Assembly (NCBI GenBank): GCA_038326165.1
Contig: JBBQJT010000007.1
Coordinates: 25,215 to 89,214 of the forward strand
Length of the DNA stretch: 64,000 nt
From: JAEUUM01 sp038326165
Lineage (GTDB): Bacteria > Bacteroidota > Bacteroidia > Chitinophagales > Saprospiraceae
Direction of reading: 5' to 3'
In this document: piece by piece, positions 1 to 10,774 of the stretch
Position numbering within the stretch: the first letter of the stretch is position 1
Layout of the letters: each line of letters starts with the position of its first letter
Made by a program: the position numbers and the translations under genes
Notes under the pieces: model-generated
The model's input: the letters and a program-made list of their open reading frames with translations, nothing else
Told to the model about the DNA's origin: nothing
The model's database searches: none

Positions 1-207
1 ATTAAACCTCCTACTGAGGAAGTTCTGATGGATCGACTAAAAAATCGAAAAACAGAAACACCTGAATCATTGGCAAAAAGAATTGCCAAGGCAAAATTTG
101 AATTGAGCTTTGCAGACAGCTTTGATAATTTTATCGTCAATGATGAACTGGAAGTAGCTACAAATACTGCAAAGAAAATGGTTCAAGATTATCTGGCTAA
201 ATTTTAA
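1..207 (+). CDS. gmk: Guanylate kinase, C-terminal fragment (5' end outside window)
   Basis: Frame 1 is open from the first base to a TAA at 205-207 and gives 68 residues. The fragment matches the end of guanylate kinase: a PPTEEVLMDRLKNRKTE segment, then the ETPESLAKRIAKAKFEL helix of the lid region and the FDNFIVNDELE strand. The enzyme phosphorylates GMP to GDP in the cytoplasm. The P-loop and GMP-binding part lie upstream of the window. It ends 6 nt before the convergent stop of the alanine dehydrogenase gene, with no room for a terminator between them. An alternative assignment is unlikely because the RRxxxAxxEL and VVND patterns are typical of this family. Confidence 0.85.
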   Translation: MKPPTEEVLMDRLKNRKTETPESLAKRIAKAKFELSFADSFDNFIVNDELEVATNTAKKMVQDYLAKF

Positions 208-213
208 GCCAAA

Positions 214-1434
214 TCAGATACCACTGGTAATCAATAGATCCAGATCAGTAGATTTCAACTGAAAACGGTCTCCAATATGCGGATTTGTTAAGCTTCCCTT
301 GTACATGTACACGCCATGACGCAAACCTGCACTTGTGTACAACATCTGCTCAATTCCACCCAAAGATTCTGCCTGCATAATAAGAGGAGTCAAAATATTG
401 CTAAAAGCTTGAGAAGCTGTTTGAGCTACTCTTGAACTGATATTGGGAATAGCATAATGGATGATGTCATGCTCTATATAGGTCGGATTGTCATGCGTTG
501 TGATCCGGGACGTCTCGATACAACCTCCTTGATCTATGCTTACATCTATAACTACAGAACCAGATTGCATCTTTTCAATCATAGCTTCAGTAACAATTAT
601 TGGGGATCTTCCAGTTTTGGAATGTACAGCACCGATGACTACATCAGCAGTTGAAATTTCTTGTGTGAGTACTACTGGATCAAATGAACAAGTAAAAAAT
701 TTCCTGCCAATATGATTTTGCAAACGCATCAACTTGTAGATATTGTTGTCAAAAATCCGAACTTCTGCTCCAAGACCTAATGCTGTTCTGGTGGCGTATT
801 CTGCTACAACTCCACCGCCCAATATCACAACTTTAGCTGGTGGCACCCCAGAAATACCAGCCAAGAGCATACCTTTGCTTTTGCCCAAGAGCTCTGCTGC
901 TGTCAACATAGCACTGATCCCAGCCAACTCACTCATACATCTCACAACCGGAAAAGAACCCGCAGCATCTTGTACGTATTCAATAGCAATGGCAAGCACT
1001 CTTCTCGCCTTCATTTTTGTAAAATAATCCCTTGTGATTGTAGGTAAATGCAGTGGTGAAAATAATATCTGACCAGGACGCATTAAGTCTATTTCGTCCA
1101 GTGTTGGTGGTGCTACTTTAATCAATATATCTGCATTGTAAACCTCCTCCTTGCCGTAAGCGATTGAAGCACCTGCTTCGGAATATTCATGATCGCTGAA
1201 ATTTGCCCTCAATCCAGCATCGGTTTCAATGACAATCCTGTTCCCTTGTGCTGTTAATGCAGCAACACTTGAAGGAACCAAGGCTATCCTATTCTCTTGA
1301 AAAGTTGACTCTCTAGGAATGCCAATAAATAGCTTCCCACGTTTAGAATCAGTTGGAATCATTTGTTCCTGAGTTATCAAACCTGTCGAAGTAAGACTAC
1401 TCGGAATTGGAATTTTTCTTTGATGATCGGCCAT
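214..1434 (-). CDS. ald: Alanine dehydrogenase (AlaDH/PNT family)
   Basis: This 406-residue protein is predicted to convert L-alanine to pyruvate and ammonia with NAD. The N-terminal AlaDH/PNT domain shows GIPRESTFQENRIALVPSSV, with the RxALxP core of the substrate lobe, and KVAPPTLDEID. The NAD-binding Rossmann motif GGGVVAEYATRTALGLGAEV lies near residue 205. A roughly 30-residue N-terminal extension precedes the conserved start of the domain; Bacteroidota members often carry one. The ATG lies 10 nt from the stop of the upstream tsaE gene on the same strand, so the two probably share a transcript. Transhydrogenase alpha subunit is a possible alternative, but no membrane domain follows, so alanine dehydrogenase is preferred. 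Confidence 0.85.
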   Translation of the reverse strand: MADHQRKIPIPSSLTSTGLITQEQMIPTDSKRGKLFIGIPRESTFQENRIALVPSSVAALTAQGNRIVIETDAGLRANFSDHEYSEAGASIAYGKEEVYNADILIKVAPPTLDEIDLMRPGQILFSPLHLPTITRDYFTKMKARRVLAIAIEYVQDAAGSFPVVRCMSELAGISAMLTAAELLGKSKGMLLAGISGVPPAKVVILGGGVVAEYATRTALGLGAEVRIFDNNIYKLMRLQNHIGRKFFTCSFDPVVLTQEISTADVVIGAVHSKTGRSPIIVTEAMIEKMQSGSVVIDVSIDQGGCIETSRITTHDNPTYIEHDIIHYAIPNISSRVAQTASQAFSNILTPLIMQAESLGGIEQMLYTSAGLRHGVYMYKGSLTNPHIGDRFQLKSTDLDLLITSGI

Positions 1435-1444
1435 GTTGACAAAG

Positions 1445-1888
1445 TTAATAGATTTTCAGTTTACGAAGGCCATTTGAAAGGATAGATAATTCGGCGCTAC
1501 AATAATTATCACATAAGATGGACTCAATCAACTGCGGCCATTCAATGATCGTTTTGACATTATCGTACAAAAAATCTTCCATTCCAATATCCAATGCTTC
1601 GTCTATTGATTTCAACCGAAACAAATCTATGTGTCTGACTATTTCCCCACCTTTCAAAAGGTATTCGTTAACCAATGAATAACTGGGACTTGTTGCATCG
1701 TCAATTGAACCAAGTGTATGCAATAAGCTTTTGACTAAGGTTGTTTTTCCTGCTCCCATCTCACCGTACATCAACAATTTTGGCTTTTTTGTCAATTGAA
1801 CGAGCAAAATACCAGCCACAACATTCAATTCCTCCAAACTAAAATCCAAATCCGTCTCTTCCATTTCCAACAAAATTAGACATTGCAT
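1445..1888 (-). CDS. tsaE: tRNA threonylcarbamoyladenosine biosynthesis ATPase TsaE
   Basis: TsaE is the small P-loop ATPase that, with TsaB and TsaD, completes the t6A37 modification of ANN-decoding tRNAs. The Walker A motif GEMGAGKTTL is near residue 43. It is followed by the family signature SPSYSLVNEY (switch-like), HIDLFRL, and the Walker B-like TIIEWPQ. The length of 147 residues is normal. The start is uncertain: an internal ATG at 1864 (MEETDLDF) fits the usual N-terminus better than the first ATG. It is divergent from gyrB across a 160 bp AT-rich spacer and is probably co-transcribed with ald downstream. Confidence 0.88.
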   Translation of the reverse strand: MQCLILLEMEETDLDFSLEELNVVAGILLVQLTKKPKLLMYGEMGAGKTTLVKSLLHTLGSIDDATSPSYSLVNEYLLKGGEIVRHIDLFRLKSIDEALDIGMEDFLYDNVKTIIEWPQLIESILCDNYCSAELSILSNGLRKLKIY

Positions 1889-2023
1889 TCGTAAGCAAAT
1901 AACTGCAAATCACAATTATTTGAAAATTTTTCATTCAGCAGTTCAAAAAAATATATCCATTTAATATAAATAACTGATTATTAGCGTCTTAAAATTTTGT
2001 TAAGCGTATTAAGTTTCTATTAA

Positions 2024-4048
<2,025 letters not shown>

Positions 4049-4049
4049 G

Positions 4050-5198
4050 TCATTTTAGATTTCTTCCTTTCCACTGATAGTTCCTGCTCCACAAAGTTTG
4101 GAATAATGAAACCACAATGCTTATTGGGTAGATAAAGTGCGCACAAAAAGCATGGAATAAGGGTATTTCAACCTTGAAGCGGGCTGATGCATTGCGAATC
4201 ATCCAGTCATCAAACACAAATTTGACGATAACAGCGGAGATAACGCTGAGCATCCAAACCAAATTACCCTTCAAAATTCCAATTGTAAGAATTGGATAAA
4301 TCATGAAATTTACAAACAACATCACTCCAGCTACGAGTTGCAAACCCAAAGATGATGAACCGGCTGTTTTGCTACCCCATCTGACTTTTTGATTGAAATA
4401 AGCTGACCATGAGGCAACTCCCTGCGTGGTCACCAAAACTTCATAACTCCACAAAGATTGAACCCTAAAGTTATTTTTTTGGAGCTTTTCCATCAAAAAA
4501 ACGTCGTCTCCTGATGCATATTTATCCGTACCAGCAAAACCTCCAACTTCATAAAATACCTTTCGACGTACTGCCATGTTTCCTCCATTGGCAAGGGTAA
4601 ACCATTTCATGTCATATCCTCCTGATGTTACAACCGTCCATGCCAATAACTCCAATTGTTGAAAATATTCAAGGAATCCCGTTGGAGTATTTAGAATAAC
4701 AGGAGCAGTTATTGCGGCAAGATCATTGCCCTGAAATGCTTTGCGGATTTCATCCAACCAAGCTGAATGTACAGGTGCACAATCACCATCTATAAAAACC
4801 AGAATATCCCCTGTAGCCATTGCAATTCCTTGAGTGAGCGCTGATTTTTTGGGCGCGTGAACCCAATATCCTTCTGCTAGTTCATCTACATGTAACACCT
4901 TAAGGCTAGGAAAAATATTTTTGGCAATCAGAACGGTATCATCCACGCTGCCATCGTCAATGAGAATAACTTCAACATCCTTAAACTTTGATGATTGCTC
5001 CAAAATAAATTGCATCAATTTAGCAATGTTTTCTGCCTCATTGCGAACTGGAATCAATAGGCTAATTGACAATACAATTTCAGAAGAGCTTTTAGCTCTT
5101 GTACCTGAATGTCTTTTCCAATTGAGGACAAACACCAAAATAATTGCACAGTATATTGTACAAAAAAATAAAAAACAGGAAAATATGAGCATTAACAC
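4050..5198 (-). CDS. Membrane-anchored family 2 glycosyltransferase
   Basis: This 382-residue protein has one N-terminal transmembrane helix (residues 4-25), a cytoplasmic GT-A domain and three or so hydrophobic helices at the C-terminus. GT2 features are visible: SLLIPVRNEAENI at the nucleotide-binding start, LIDDGSVDDT, the metal-binding DGDCAP (DxD), GGNMAVRR, SGDDVFL as the catalytic-base region, and QKVRW as the Q(x)xRW-type motif. It probably transfers a sugar to a lipid or growing polysaccharide on the inner membrane; donor and acceptor cannot be read from the sequence. It is tail-to-tail with gyrB and 30 nt downstream of the small membrane protein at 5229-5681, so those two may be co-transcribed. 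Confidence 0.8.
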   Translation of the reverse strand: MLMLIFSCFLFFCTIYCAIILVFVLNWKRHSGTRAKSSSEIVLSISLLIPVRNEAENIAKLMQFILEQSSKFKDVEVILIDDGSVDDTVLIAKNIFPSLKVLHVDELAEGYWVHAPKKSALTQGIAMATGDILVFIDGDCAPVHSAWLDEIRKAFQGNDLAAITAPVILNTPTGFLEYFQQLELLAWTVVTSGGYDMKWFTLANGGNMAVRRKVFYEVGGFAGTDKYASGDDVFLMEKLQKNNFRVQSLWSYEVLVTTQGVASWSAYFNQKVRWGSKTAGSSSLGLQLVAGVMLFVNFMIYPILTIGILKGNLVWMLSVISAVIVKFVFDDWMIRNASARFKVEIPLFHAFCAHFIYPISIVVSLFQTLWSRNYQWKGRNLK

Positions 5199-5228
5199 GG
5201 CTCAAAGAAAAGCAATAAGTAGCAAAAC

Positions 5229-5681
5229 CTAGCTTTCGAACAACTTAGAATAGTCGTATCTGCCGTTATGGTCTTTGCGAGACTCGTTGATGATAGGTTC
5301 TTCATCAATTTCTTCGTATTGCGTAAAGTTTTGATTTTCAGCTTTGGCCTTTGCTTGCATTTTGTTCATCTTGCGATTCAAAATCGCCTTAGCCATCAGA
5401 AAAATTGATACAACAGGAAGGAAGAAAACACTGAGTCCGATGAATAAGACACCCGCTATCAAGTTCTTTCTGAGAAAAGCAGCCATCAGTCGGAAATACT
5501 TCAGAATTACTTGATAATCAAACAATAGCGTTACTAGAATTATTACTGGCGAAATCTTCCATAGTATTTCAAAAATAAATTTGAATGCAAAAAAAAGACC
5601 AGTAAAAACAGCGATCAAGATTAACACACTGAATAATGAATTCATAGGGTTAACATCTCGGACACTGGAACGCGTATTCAT
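5229..5681 (-). CDS. Small membrane protein of unknown function
   Basis: I do not recognise this 150-residue protein. It has two to three hydrophobic segments (about residues 14-35, 43-58 and 74-95) and then a charged cytoplasmic-looking tail rich in Lys, Glu and Asn that ends with DYSKLFES. The sequence TATATTTA occurs 4 nt upstream of the ATG and resembles the Bacteroidota -7 element, which supports the first ATG as start; an ATG at 5645 is an alternative. It precedes the glycosyltransferase at 4050-5198 on the same strand and may work in the same envelope process, but that is only inferred from position. Confidence 0.6.
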   Translation of the reverse strand: MNTRSSVRDVNPMNSLFSVLILIAVFTGLFFAFKFIFEILWKISPVIILVTLLFDYQVILKYFRLMAAFLRKNLIAGVLFIGLSVFFLPVVSIFLMAKAILNRKMNKMQAKAKAENQNFTQYEEIDEEPIINESRKDHNGRYDYSKLFES

Positions 5682-5858
5682 TGTAAATATAATTTGTTAG
5701 TATAACGAAAGATAACGCACAAATGTTGATCATTTTTATGAAAAGCAGTGTTAATACTTTGTTATTGTATGAACAAAATTTTCTGTAAAAATTACAAGTG
5801 TGATTTCTTGCAGTCCTATTTGAAGTTATTCCTAAGCTAAAATCGACAAGTATTCAAT

Positions 5859-6794
5859 TCACTTACCGCCAATAATCTCATCGATAATATAATTGGGACG
5901 GTCTCGGCTTGCAGAAAGACTACGCCACACGTACTCGCCAATAATTCCTAAGGCGATCATCTGAAATGAACTGACAAAAAGGAAAACAATCATCATTGTG
6001 GTCCATCCTTCTACCTGAATAGCTCCGAACAATTTGGCAGCAAGAATGAATAATGCGTAAATTATTGCCAACAATCCAAGGGTAATGCCTCCTACTGAAA
6101 TGATCCGAATTGGGAAAAAAGAAAATGAAACAAAGCTGTCAATGAACAATTTGATTTTGCGTGAAATGGTCCAGCGGCTTTTGCCTATTTCACGCTCTTG
6201 GCGCACATAAGGTATCGTGATATAAGGATGACCCTGCCACAGTAGGAGATACATACAATTGGAGTTGGCTTCATTCATTTTGACTACTTCCTCACGCAAC
6301 TGTCTGTCAAATAGCACAAAATCAAAACCACCTTTTGGTAGACTGGGGAGTGCAAACTTGCGCATCAAGTTGTTGAAGGCCTTCGAAAAAACCTTGTCCA
6401 AAAATGGATCATTGCGTTGTGCCCTTTGGCCAATGACAAGCTTTACCCCTTTGCTCCAAAATTCATACATTTGAGGAATCAGCTCAGGCGGATCTTGTAA
6501 GTCCGCAGCAACTATTGCCGTGCAATCGCCCGTGGCGTGAGCCATTCCAGCCAATAAAGCATTGTACGAACCTACATTAGTTGCTAATTTTATCACTTTA
6601 ACCCGTTCAGGTATTTCGCTTTGAAATTTCTTCAGTTCCTCAAAAGTCCCATCCTTAGATCCGTCATCTATCAATACATATTCAATTTCAACATCATCAG
6701 GGAAGTTGGCCTCATTTGCCAAAAGTCTTTGCTTGGTCACCGGGATATTGGGACCATTGTAATAGCAAGACATGATGATAGTGATACGCGGCAT
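5859..6794 (-). CDS. DPM1/GtrB-type family 2 glycosyltransferase
   Basis: This 311-residue protein has an N-terminal GT2 domain with ITIIMSCYYNGPNI, YVLIDDGSKDGTFEEL, NVGSYNALLAGMAHATGD and the DLQDPPELIP metal-binding stretch that is characteristic of the polyprenyl-phosphate glycosyltransferases (DPM1, GtrB, ArnC). Two C-terminal hydrophobic helices (about 228-250 and 262-287) anchor it in the inner membrane, again like GtrB. It likely loads a sugar onto undecaprenyl phosphate for use at the outer face. It is the last gene of the coupled 11190-5859 operon and its ATG directly abuts the stop of the membrane protein upstream. A GtrB plus GT-C pairing makes functional sense: one makes the lipid-linked sugar, the other uses it. 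Confidence 0.82.
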   Translation of the reverse strand: MPRITIIMSCYYNGPNIPVTKQRLLANEANFPDDVEIEYVLIDDGSKDGTFEELKKFQSEIPERVKVIKLATNVGSYNALLAGMAHATGDCTAIVAADLQDPPELIPQMYEFWSKGVKLVIGQRAQRNDPFLDKVFSKAFNNLMRKFALPSLPKGGFDFVLFDRQLREEVVKMNEANSNCMYLLLWQGHPYITIPYVRQEREIGKSRWTISRKIKLFIDSFVSFSFFPIRIISVGGITLGLLAIIYALFILAAKLFGAIQVEGWTTMMIVFLFVSSFQMIALGIIGEYVWRSLSASRDRPNYIIDEIIGGK

Positions 6795-8267
6795 TTATCT
6801 TTTTTTCTTGATTGGATTTGATACGTTTTTGGCGACAACTGGACTCAACTGCAATTTATAAATCATGAAAACAACTGCTGTAAGTAGAATGCAATAAAGC
6901 AGATTCATAAAATAATTGGGGTTGCTCATCCAAGGTCCAAAAACTTGAAAATACCGTTGTGCTGGATAAGCAAGAAGATTTTTACCAATATCTCCACCGT
7001 CATTGATGGTGTACCAGAACCGCGACCAAACTATGGCAAGAACTGCTAAGCCTATGATCCATTCGAGTTTAGGAGTTTTTAAATCAGCCAGCGATTGCAT
7101 CAACAATATTACAAACAAGGGATAAAAATTGATCAATTGTCGACTTTCACTTCCTAAGGACATGAAAATGATTCCACCTGTAAATATCAACATTCCGAAC
7201 CCGTAATTTCTCAATACTTTCACAAATTTGTGTCCGTTGAAAGCAATCAGAATCAATGGAAAACCGAAATAAATAATATGACTGACATAAAATACGCCAG
7301 GATTTACAACACTTTGTTTGATCACGTTGATGATGTACCGGCCTCCACTCATTTGCTCAGGTTGCGGAGATGCGTAGTGGCCAACAATAAATTTTACTGC
7401 AACAAAAATTAAAACGACCGGGATTATCCAAAGCCATTTTATGCTTTTGATGAGATCATTTATGGCGCTAAAATTCGGAATAAAGCCAGTTGCACCATAG
7501 CAATAGGCCGCTCCAATTATAACAGAAATAAACAAAGCCGATTTGGTGATTGGGTTTACATCCGCATAGGTATCATAAAATTGATCAGCATAAGCTTGAC
7601 TGACAATTAGAAAAACAAGCAAATAAATTGCAGGTAATAGCATTCGTTCAAGTCTAAATCCAGTGGATTTGAGATCCTGAATGTTCTCTTTTTTCATGAA
7701 AATCAAAAAACCAAACAATATGAAAGTTGGCCAAACGAATGAACCAATCAGCGCAATTGCCAACATATTTGGGTAATGAGCTTTGAGATAGTGATAAACC
7801 ATGGCCACTCCAAGCGCAAAAGCTCCAGTATCCGTAATGATTGGATTGTAGCCGGTCATCTTCAGAATAGGGAAACACCAGAACAAACCTGCAAAGCCCA
7901 ATATCTCAATCCAATCAGGCAATTTCATGTGTTGAAGTAGCAGCAGAAAATAAAACAAAGCCAAGAGTAACCAAAAAAGATTGAACAATTTGAAGGCTTT
8001 CACCGTGGTTGGAATGTCCAAGGTTGTACCTGTAATCCCTGCCACCTTGCTGATTACGACCGACATCAAAACCCTTTGAAAACGGTATTCATTGATTGCC
8101 TTTTCATTCAGTGATCTCTCTAAATTTGCAGCATAACTGGCATACAACCGTCCGTCCCAGCCCATTCCGTCATTAACAGGTATGATTTCACCGTTGTGGT
8201 TGTAAGCAATTAAGGCAAGCGTTATCAGGATTAAGATGCTCCTGATGATGATCTTAGGCTTGGTCAT
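6795..8267 (-). CDS. Polytopic membrane protein, possibly a GT-C-type glycosyltransferase
   Basis: This 490-residue protein has about ten to eleven predicted transmembrane helices. After the first helix there is a periplasmic loop with acidic and aromatic residues (NDGMGWDGRLYASYAANLE, then YRFQRVLMSVV). Such an acid-containing first loop is the hallmark of GT-C enzymes that use polyprenyl-phosphate sugars, but overall similarity is not strong enough for me to name a family. It overlaps the aminotransferase gene by 14 nt and abuts the GtrB-like gene, so translation is probably coupled. A flippase or a glycan polymerase remains possible. Confidence 0.55.
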   Translation of the reverse strand: MTKPKIIIRSILILITLALIAYNHNGEIIPVNDGMGWDGRLYASYAANLERSLNEKAINEYRFQRVLMSVVISKVAGITGTTLDIPTTVKAFKLFNLFWLLLALFYFLLLLQHMKLPDWIEILGFAGLFWCFPILKMTGYNPIITDTGAFALGVAMVYHYLKAHYPNMLAIALIGSFVWPTFILFGFLIFMKKENIQDLKSTGFRLERMLLPAIYLLVFLIVSQAYADQFYDTYADVNPITKSALFISVIIGAAYCYGATGFIPNFSAINDLIKSIKWLWIIPVVLIFVAVKFIVGHYASPQPEQMSGGRYIINVIKQSVVNPGVFYVSHIIYFGFPLILIAFNGHKFVKVLRNYGFGMLIFTGGIIFMSLGSESRQLINFYPLFVILLMQSLADLKTPKLEWIIGLAVLAIVWSRFWYTINDGGDIGKNLLAYPAQRYFQVFGPWMSNPNYFMNLLYCILLTAVVFMIYKLQLSPVVAKNVSNPIKKKR

Positions 8268-9366
8268 ATTTGAATGCTTTGATGGTATCGCATACGTATT
8301 TGATCTCTTCCTCAGTCATACCTATAAACAAAGGCAAACTGATTCCAGTATTGGCCCATTCTTCGGCAATTGGATAGTTGGAAGCACGCAGACCGTAGCC
8401 GAAATAGGCTTTTTGCTTGTGAGGAGGTACTGGATAATGAATAATGGTACCGATACCTTTTTCATTCAAGTAATTTTGAAACTCATCGCGTTTAGTGGTT
8501 CTCACTGCATATAGGTGAAATACATGTGTGCAGCCTGCAGCAGTATGTGGAAGCTTAAGCCACTTTAAATCAGCTAATTCACGGTCATACACAGCTGCCA
8601 AGCTACGTCTTTCATCCGACCATTTTGGCAATTCTCGCAACTTGATTCGCAACATGGCTGCTTGAATTTCATCCAAACGGGTATTCATGCCACGCACTGT
8701 GTTGTAATATTTTTTTGTACTGCCATAATTCCTGCGCATCATTGCTTGAGCCGCAAGCTTTGAATCATCAGTGGTAATAGCACCAGCATCACCCAATGCA
8801 CCTAAATTCTTGCCAGGATAAAAGCTTGTTCCGCTGATATGTCCAAAAGATCCAGTTAGTTTTCCATCGCAAGTTGCACCTTGGGATTGCGCATTATCCT
8901 CAATGACGAACAATCCATATTCTTCGGCAATTTGCATAATACTTGACATCTCACATGATTGGCCATACAGATGCACGGGCATGATTGCTTTGGTTTTGGA
9001 AGTTATGGCTTTGAAAACTTTTGAAGGATCGAGATTGGCTGTGAGTTCGTTTGGTTCCACGGGAACTATTCTGGCACCAGTAGCGCTGATAGCCAACCAT
9101 GATGCAATGTAGGTATTGCTCGGAACAATCACTTCATCACCTTTGGTAATGCCAAGACTTTTAAGTGCGATAACAAGAGCATCTAGCCCATTGCTTACTC
9201 CTATCGAGAACTTGGTATTATTGAACACGGCATATTCTTGTTCGAACGCTTCGACTTGTGGGCCTAAAACATAATACCCACTATCTATCACATCAATTGC
9301 GGCCTTGTGTAGAGCATCCAATATAGGAACATGGGCTCTTTTTAGGTCTAAAAATGGTACTTTCAT
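8254..9366 (-). CDS. DegT/DnrJ/EryC1/StrS aminotransferase (FdtB/QdtB-like)
   Basis: This PLP-dependent sugar aminotransferase would convert a dTDP-3-keto-6-deoxyhexose to the 3-amino sugar. The family pattern is complete: VPFLDLKRAH at the N-terminus, GVSNGLDAL, VIVPSNTYIAS, the cofactor Asp/Gln region VIEDNAQSQGA, and the PLP lysine in SFYPGKNLGALGDAG. The C-terminal HLYAVRT and IHYPVPPHKQKAY segments are typical of this group. ATG 9366 is chosen because it overlaps the upstream stop as ATGA and gives MKVPFLDLK; an earlier in-frame ATG at 9393 lies inside the upstream gene. Its pairing with a ketoisomerase in one operon supports the FdtB/QdtB assignment over other DegT enzymes. Confidence 0.87.
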   Translation of the reverse strand: MKVPFLDLKRAHVPILDALHKAAIDVIDSGYYVLGPQVEAFEQEYAVFNNTKFSIGVSNGLDALVIALKSLGITKGDEVIVPSNTYIASWLAISATGARIVPVEPNELTANLDPSKVFKAITSKTKAIMPVHLYGQSCEMSSIMQIAEEYGLFVIEDNAQSQGATCDGKLTGSFGHISGTSFYPGKNLGALGDAGAITTDDSKLAAQAMMRRNYGSTKKYYNTVRGMNTRLDEIQAAMLRIKLRELPKWSDERRSLAAVYDRELADLKWLKLPHTAAGCTHVFHLYAVRTTKRDEFQNYLNEKGIGTIIHYPVPPHKQKAYFGYGLRASNYPIAEEWANTGISLPLFIGMTEEEIKYVCDTIKAFKYDQA

Positions 9367-10304
9367 AAAAGATTGAGTTGAAATATTTTGCAAATTAAGG
9401 GTCTTGCACCGAATCCTTCCTTTTGAAACAATAATCCTTTGTTGAATTCTTCATGAACACCTGCTGAAGTTCCCATGTCAAACCAGTTTTTTCCTACGAA
9501 TTCGTGTTTAATCAGATGCACCAACAATGCATCTAGAGCGCCTAATTTTCGGCCATCATCAGATGTTGCAAGGTATTGTGAACGGACGGTTTGACCAAAA
9601 TCATAAATCACTGCTCCGGCAGCAATTTTATTTTCGATGTTGATTGTTCTGAGACTAATATTATTGGGGAAAGCAGCTTTCAGTTTGGTTATTTCATCAA
9701 TTGAATGAACTGGTGTAGCATGATGTTTCACCTCGAGATGAGCAGTTAACAAGTTCCAATATTGTTCCCAATCTTCATCTTGATGAATGGTATAATTTTC
9801 AGGCTGAATTTTGGCTTGAAATCCCCTTCGAGACCTGTGAAGAAGGAGATCCTGGTTCAGGTTTAGGACCGAACTCAAATTGGCTTGTGAGACGCTTGCG
9901 CCATATTTTAAAAGAATAAATTCGTCCTCATCTGAGCAAGACGAGCAATAGATCAAAGGAATTTTTTTGTAGACGACTTGTTGGATACCATTGGACTTCC
10001 AATACTGCATCAGACATTGCCAAATTGCTTCATAATCTTCAAGGATACAGTTTTGCTGAATGGCAATTCCTCCAAAGGTCAATCCTTGATGCGTATAAAT
10101 TGTTGATCCATTTTTATGTGCCGGCACAATAGCAACAACTGCATTTTTTTCATCAAGAACCAACAAAGACGCATCTTCAAATCGCTCTTTGTGGTAGGTA
10201 AAATAGTCAGTATAAAATAAAAAAGAAGCATTCTTGCACGTAGCTACAAACCCATCCCAAATGGAGATATACTTTGATTCAAATGGAACTGCGGAGCATT
10301 TCAT
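9363..10304 (-). CDS. FemAB/GNAT-like acyltransferase
   Basis: This 313-residue cytoplasmic protein resembles the GNAT-type domain proteins of the FemAB superfamily that occur in polysaccharide operons. Supporting segments are SFLFYTDYFTYH near the N-terminus, IVPAHKNGSTIYTHQGLTFGG, the RRGFQAKIQ stretch, LKAAFPNNISLRTI, AAGAVIYDFGQTVRSQYLA, and KLGALDALLVHLIKHEF followed by DMGTSAG. It most likely transfers an acyl or aminoacyl group, possibly to the amino sugar made by its neighbours. It shares 4-nt ATGA overlaps with both flanking genes. The donor (acyl-CoA or aminoacyl-tRNA) cannot be determined from the sequence. Confidence 0.65.
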   Translation of the reverse strand: MKCSAVPFESKYISIWDGFVATCKNASFLFYTDYFTYHKERFEDASLLVLDEKNAVVAIVPAHKNGSTIYTHQGLTFGGIAIQQNCILEDYEAIWQCLMQYWKSNGIQQVVYKKIPLIYCSSCSDEDEFILLKYGASVSQANLSSVLNLNQDLLLHRSRRGFQAKIQPENYTIHQDEDWEQYWNLLTAHLEVKHHATPVHSIDEITKLKAAFPNNISLRTINIENKIAAGAVIYDFGQTVRSQYLATSDDGRKLGALDALLVHLIKHEFVGKNWFDMGTSAGVHEEFNKGLLFQKEGFGARPLICKIFQLNLL

Positions 10305-10774
10305 GCAATCAATTCTTTGCGCATAAAACGCAACTCATCTTCAATATTAAAGGTGGTATAGCCCATTTTACGGTATAGGTTAATGGCTCTTGTGTTACCA
10401 TTCCAGACGCGAAGATACACACTGGAGAGTCCAAGCTGTATGGCTTCTTGTTCAATGTGTTTTATCATTGACATTCCCACACCTTTGCCCCAGTATTCTT
10501 TTTCGCCGATATAACCGAAATATTCCGCATCCTTGTCAGTGATGTTTTTTATGCCACAAACCCCTATTGCTTTTCCACCCCACCAAATCCCAAATGCTTG
10601 ATAATTTTTGTTGTCAGGCAAGGTACTGTACCATTGAGCTTGTTCCTCTCTGGTAAAATCCGGAGTGCGGGTCAATTCCTTGATTTCCTCATCGCGCAAC
10701 CAATGCCATGACAATTGCAAAAACTGTTCGTTATAATCGCTAAAATGGATAGGGCCTTGCGGTAATGTTGCCAT
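10301..10774 (-). CDS. GNAT family N-acetyltransferase
   Basis: This 157-residue protein is a GNAT acetyltransferase. The acetyl-CoA-binding motif A is EKEYWGKGVGMSMIKHIEQ, and the motif B region has LRVWNGNTRAINLYRKMGY, which is typical of RimJ/RimL-like and sugar-modifying GNATs. In this operon a role in N-acetylating the aminodeoxysugar is plausible; the equivalent step in the Fdt and Qdt pathways uses a left-handed beta-helix enzyme, so this would be a functional replacement. The ATG at 10774 shares one nucleotide with the TGA of the ketoisomerase gene, which favours it over a TTG one codon earlier. Confidence 0.78.
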   Translation of the reverse strand: MATLPQGPIHFSDYNEQFLQLSWHWLRDEEIKELTRTPDFTREEQAQWYSTLPDNKNYQAFGIWWGGKAIGVCGIKNITDKDAEYFGYIGEKEYWGKGVGMSMIKHIEQEAIQLGLSSVYLRVWNGNTRAINLYRKMGYTTFNIEDELRFMRKELIA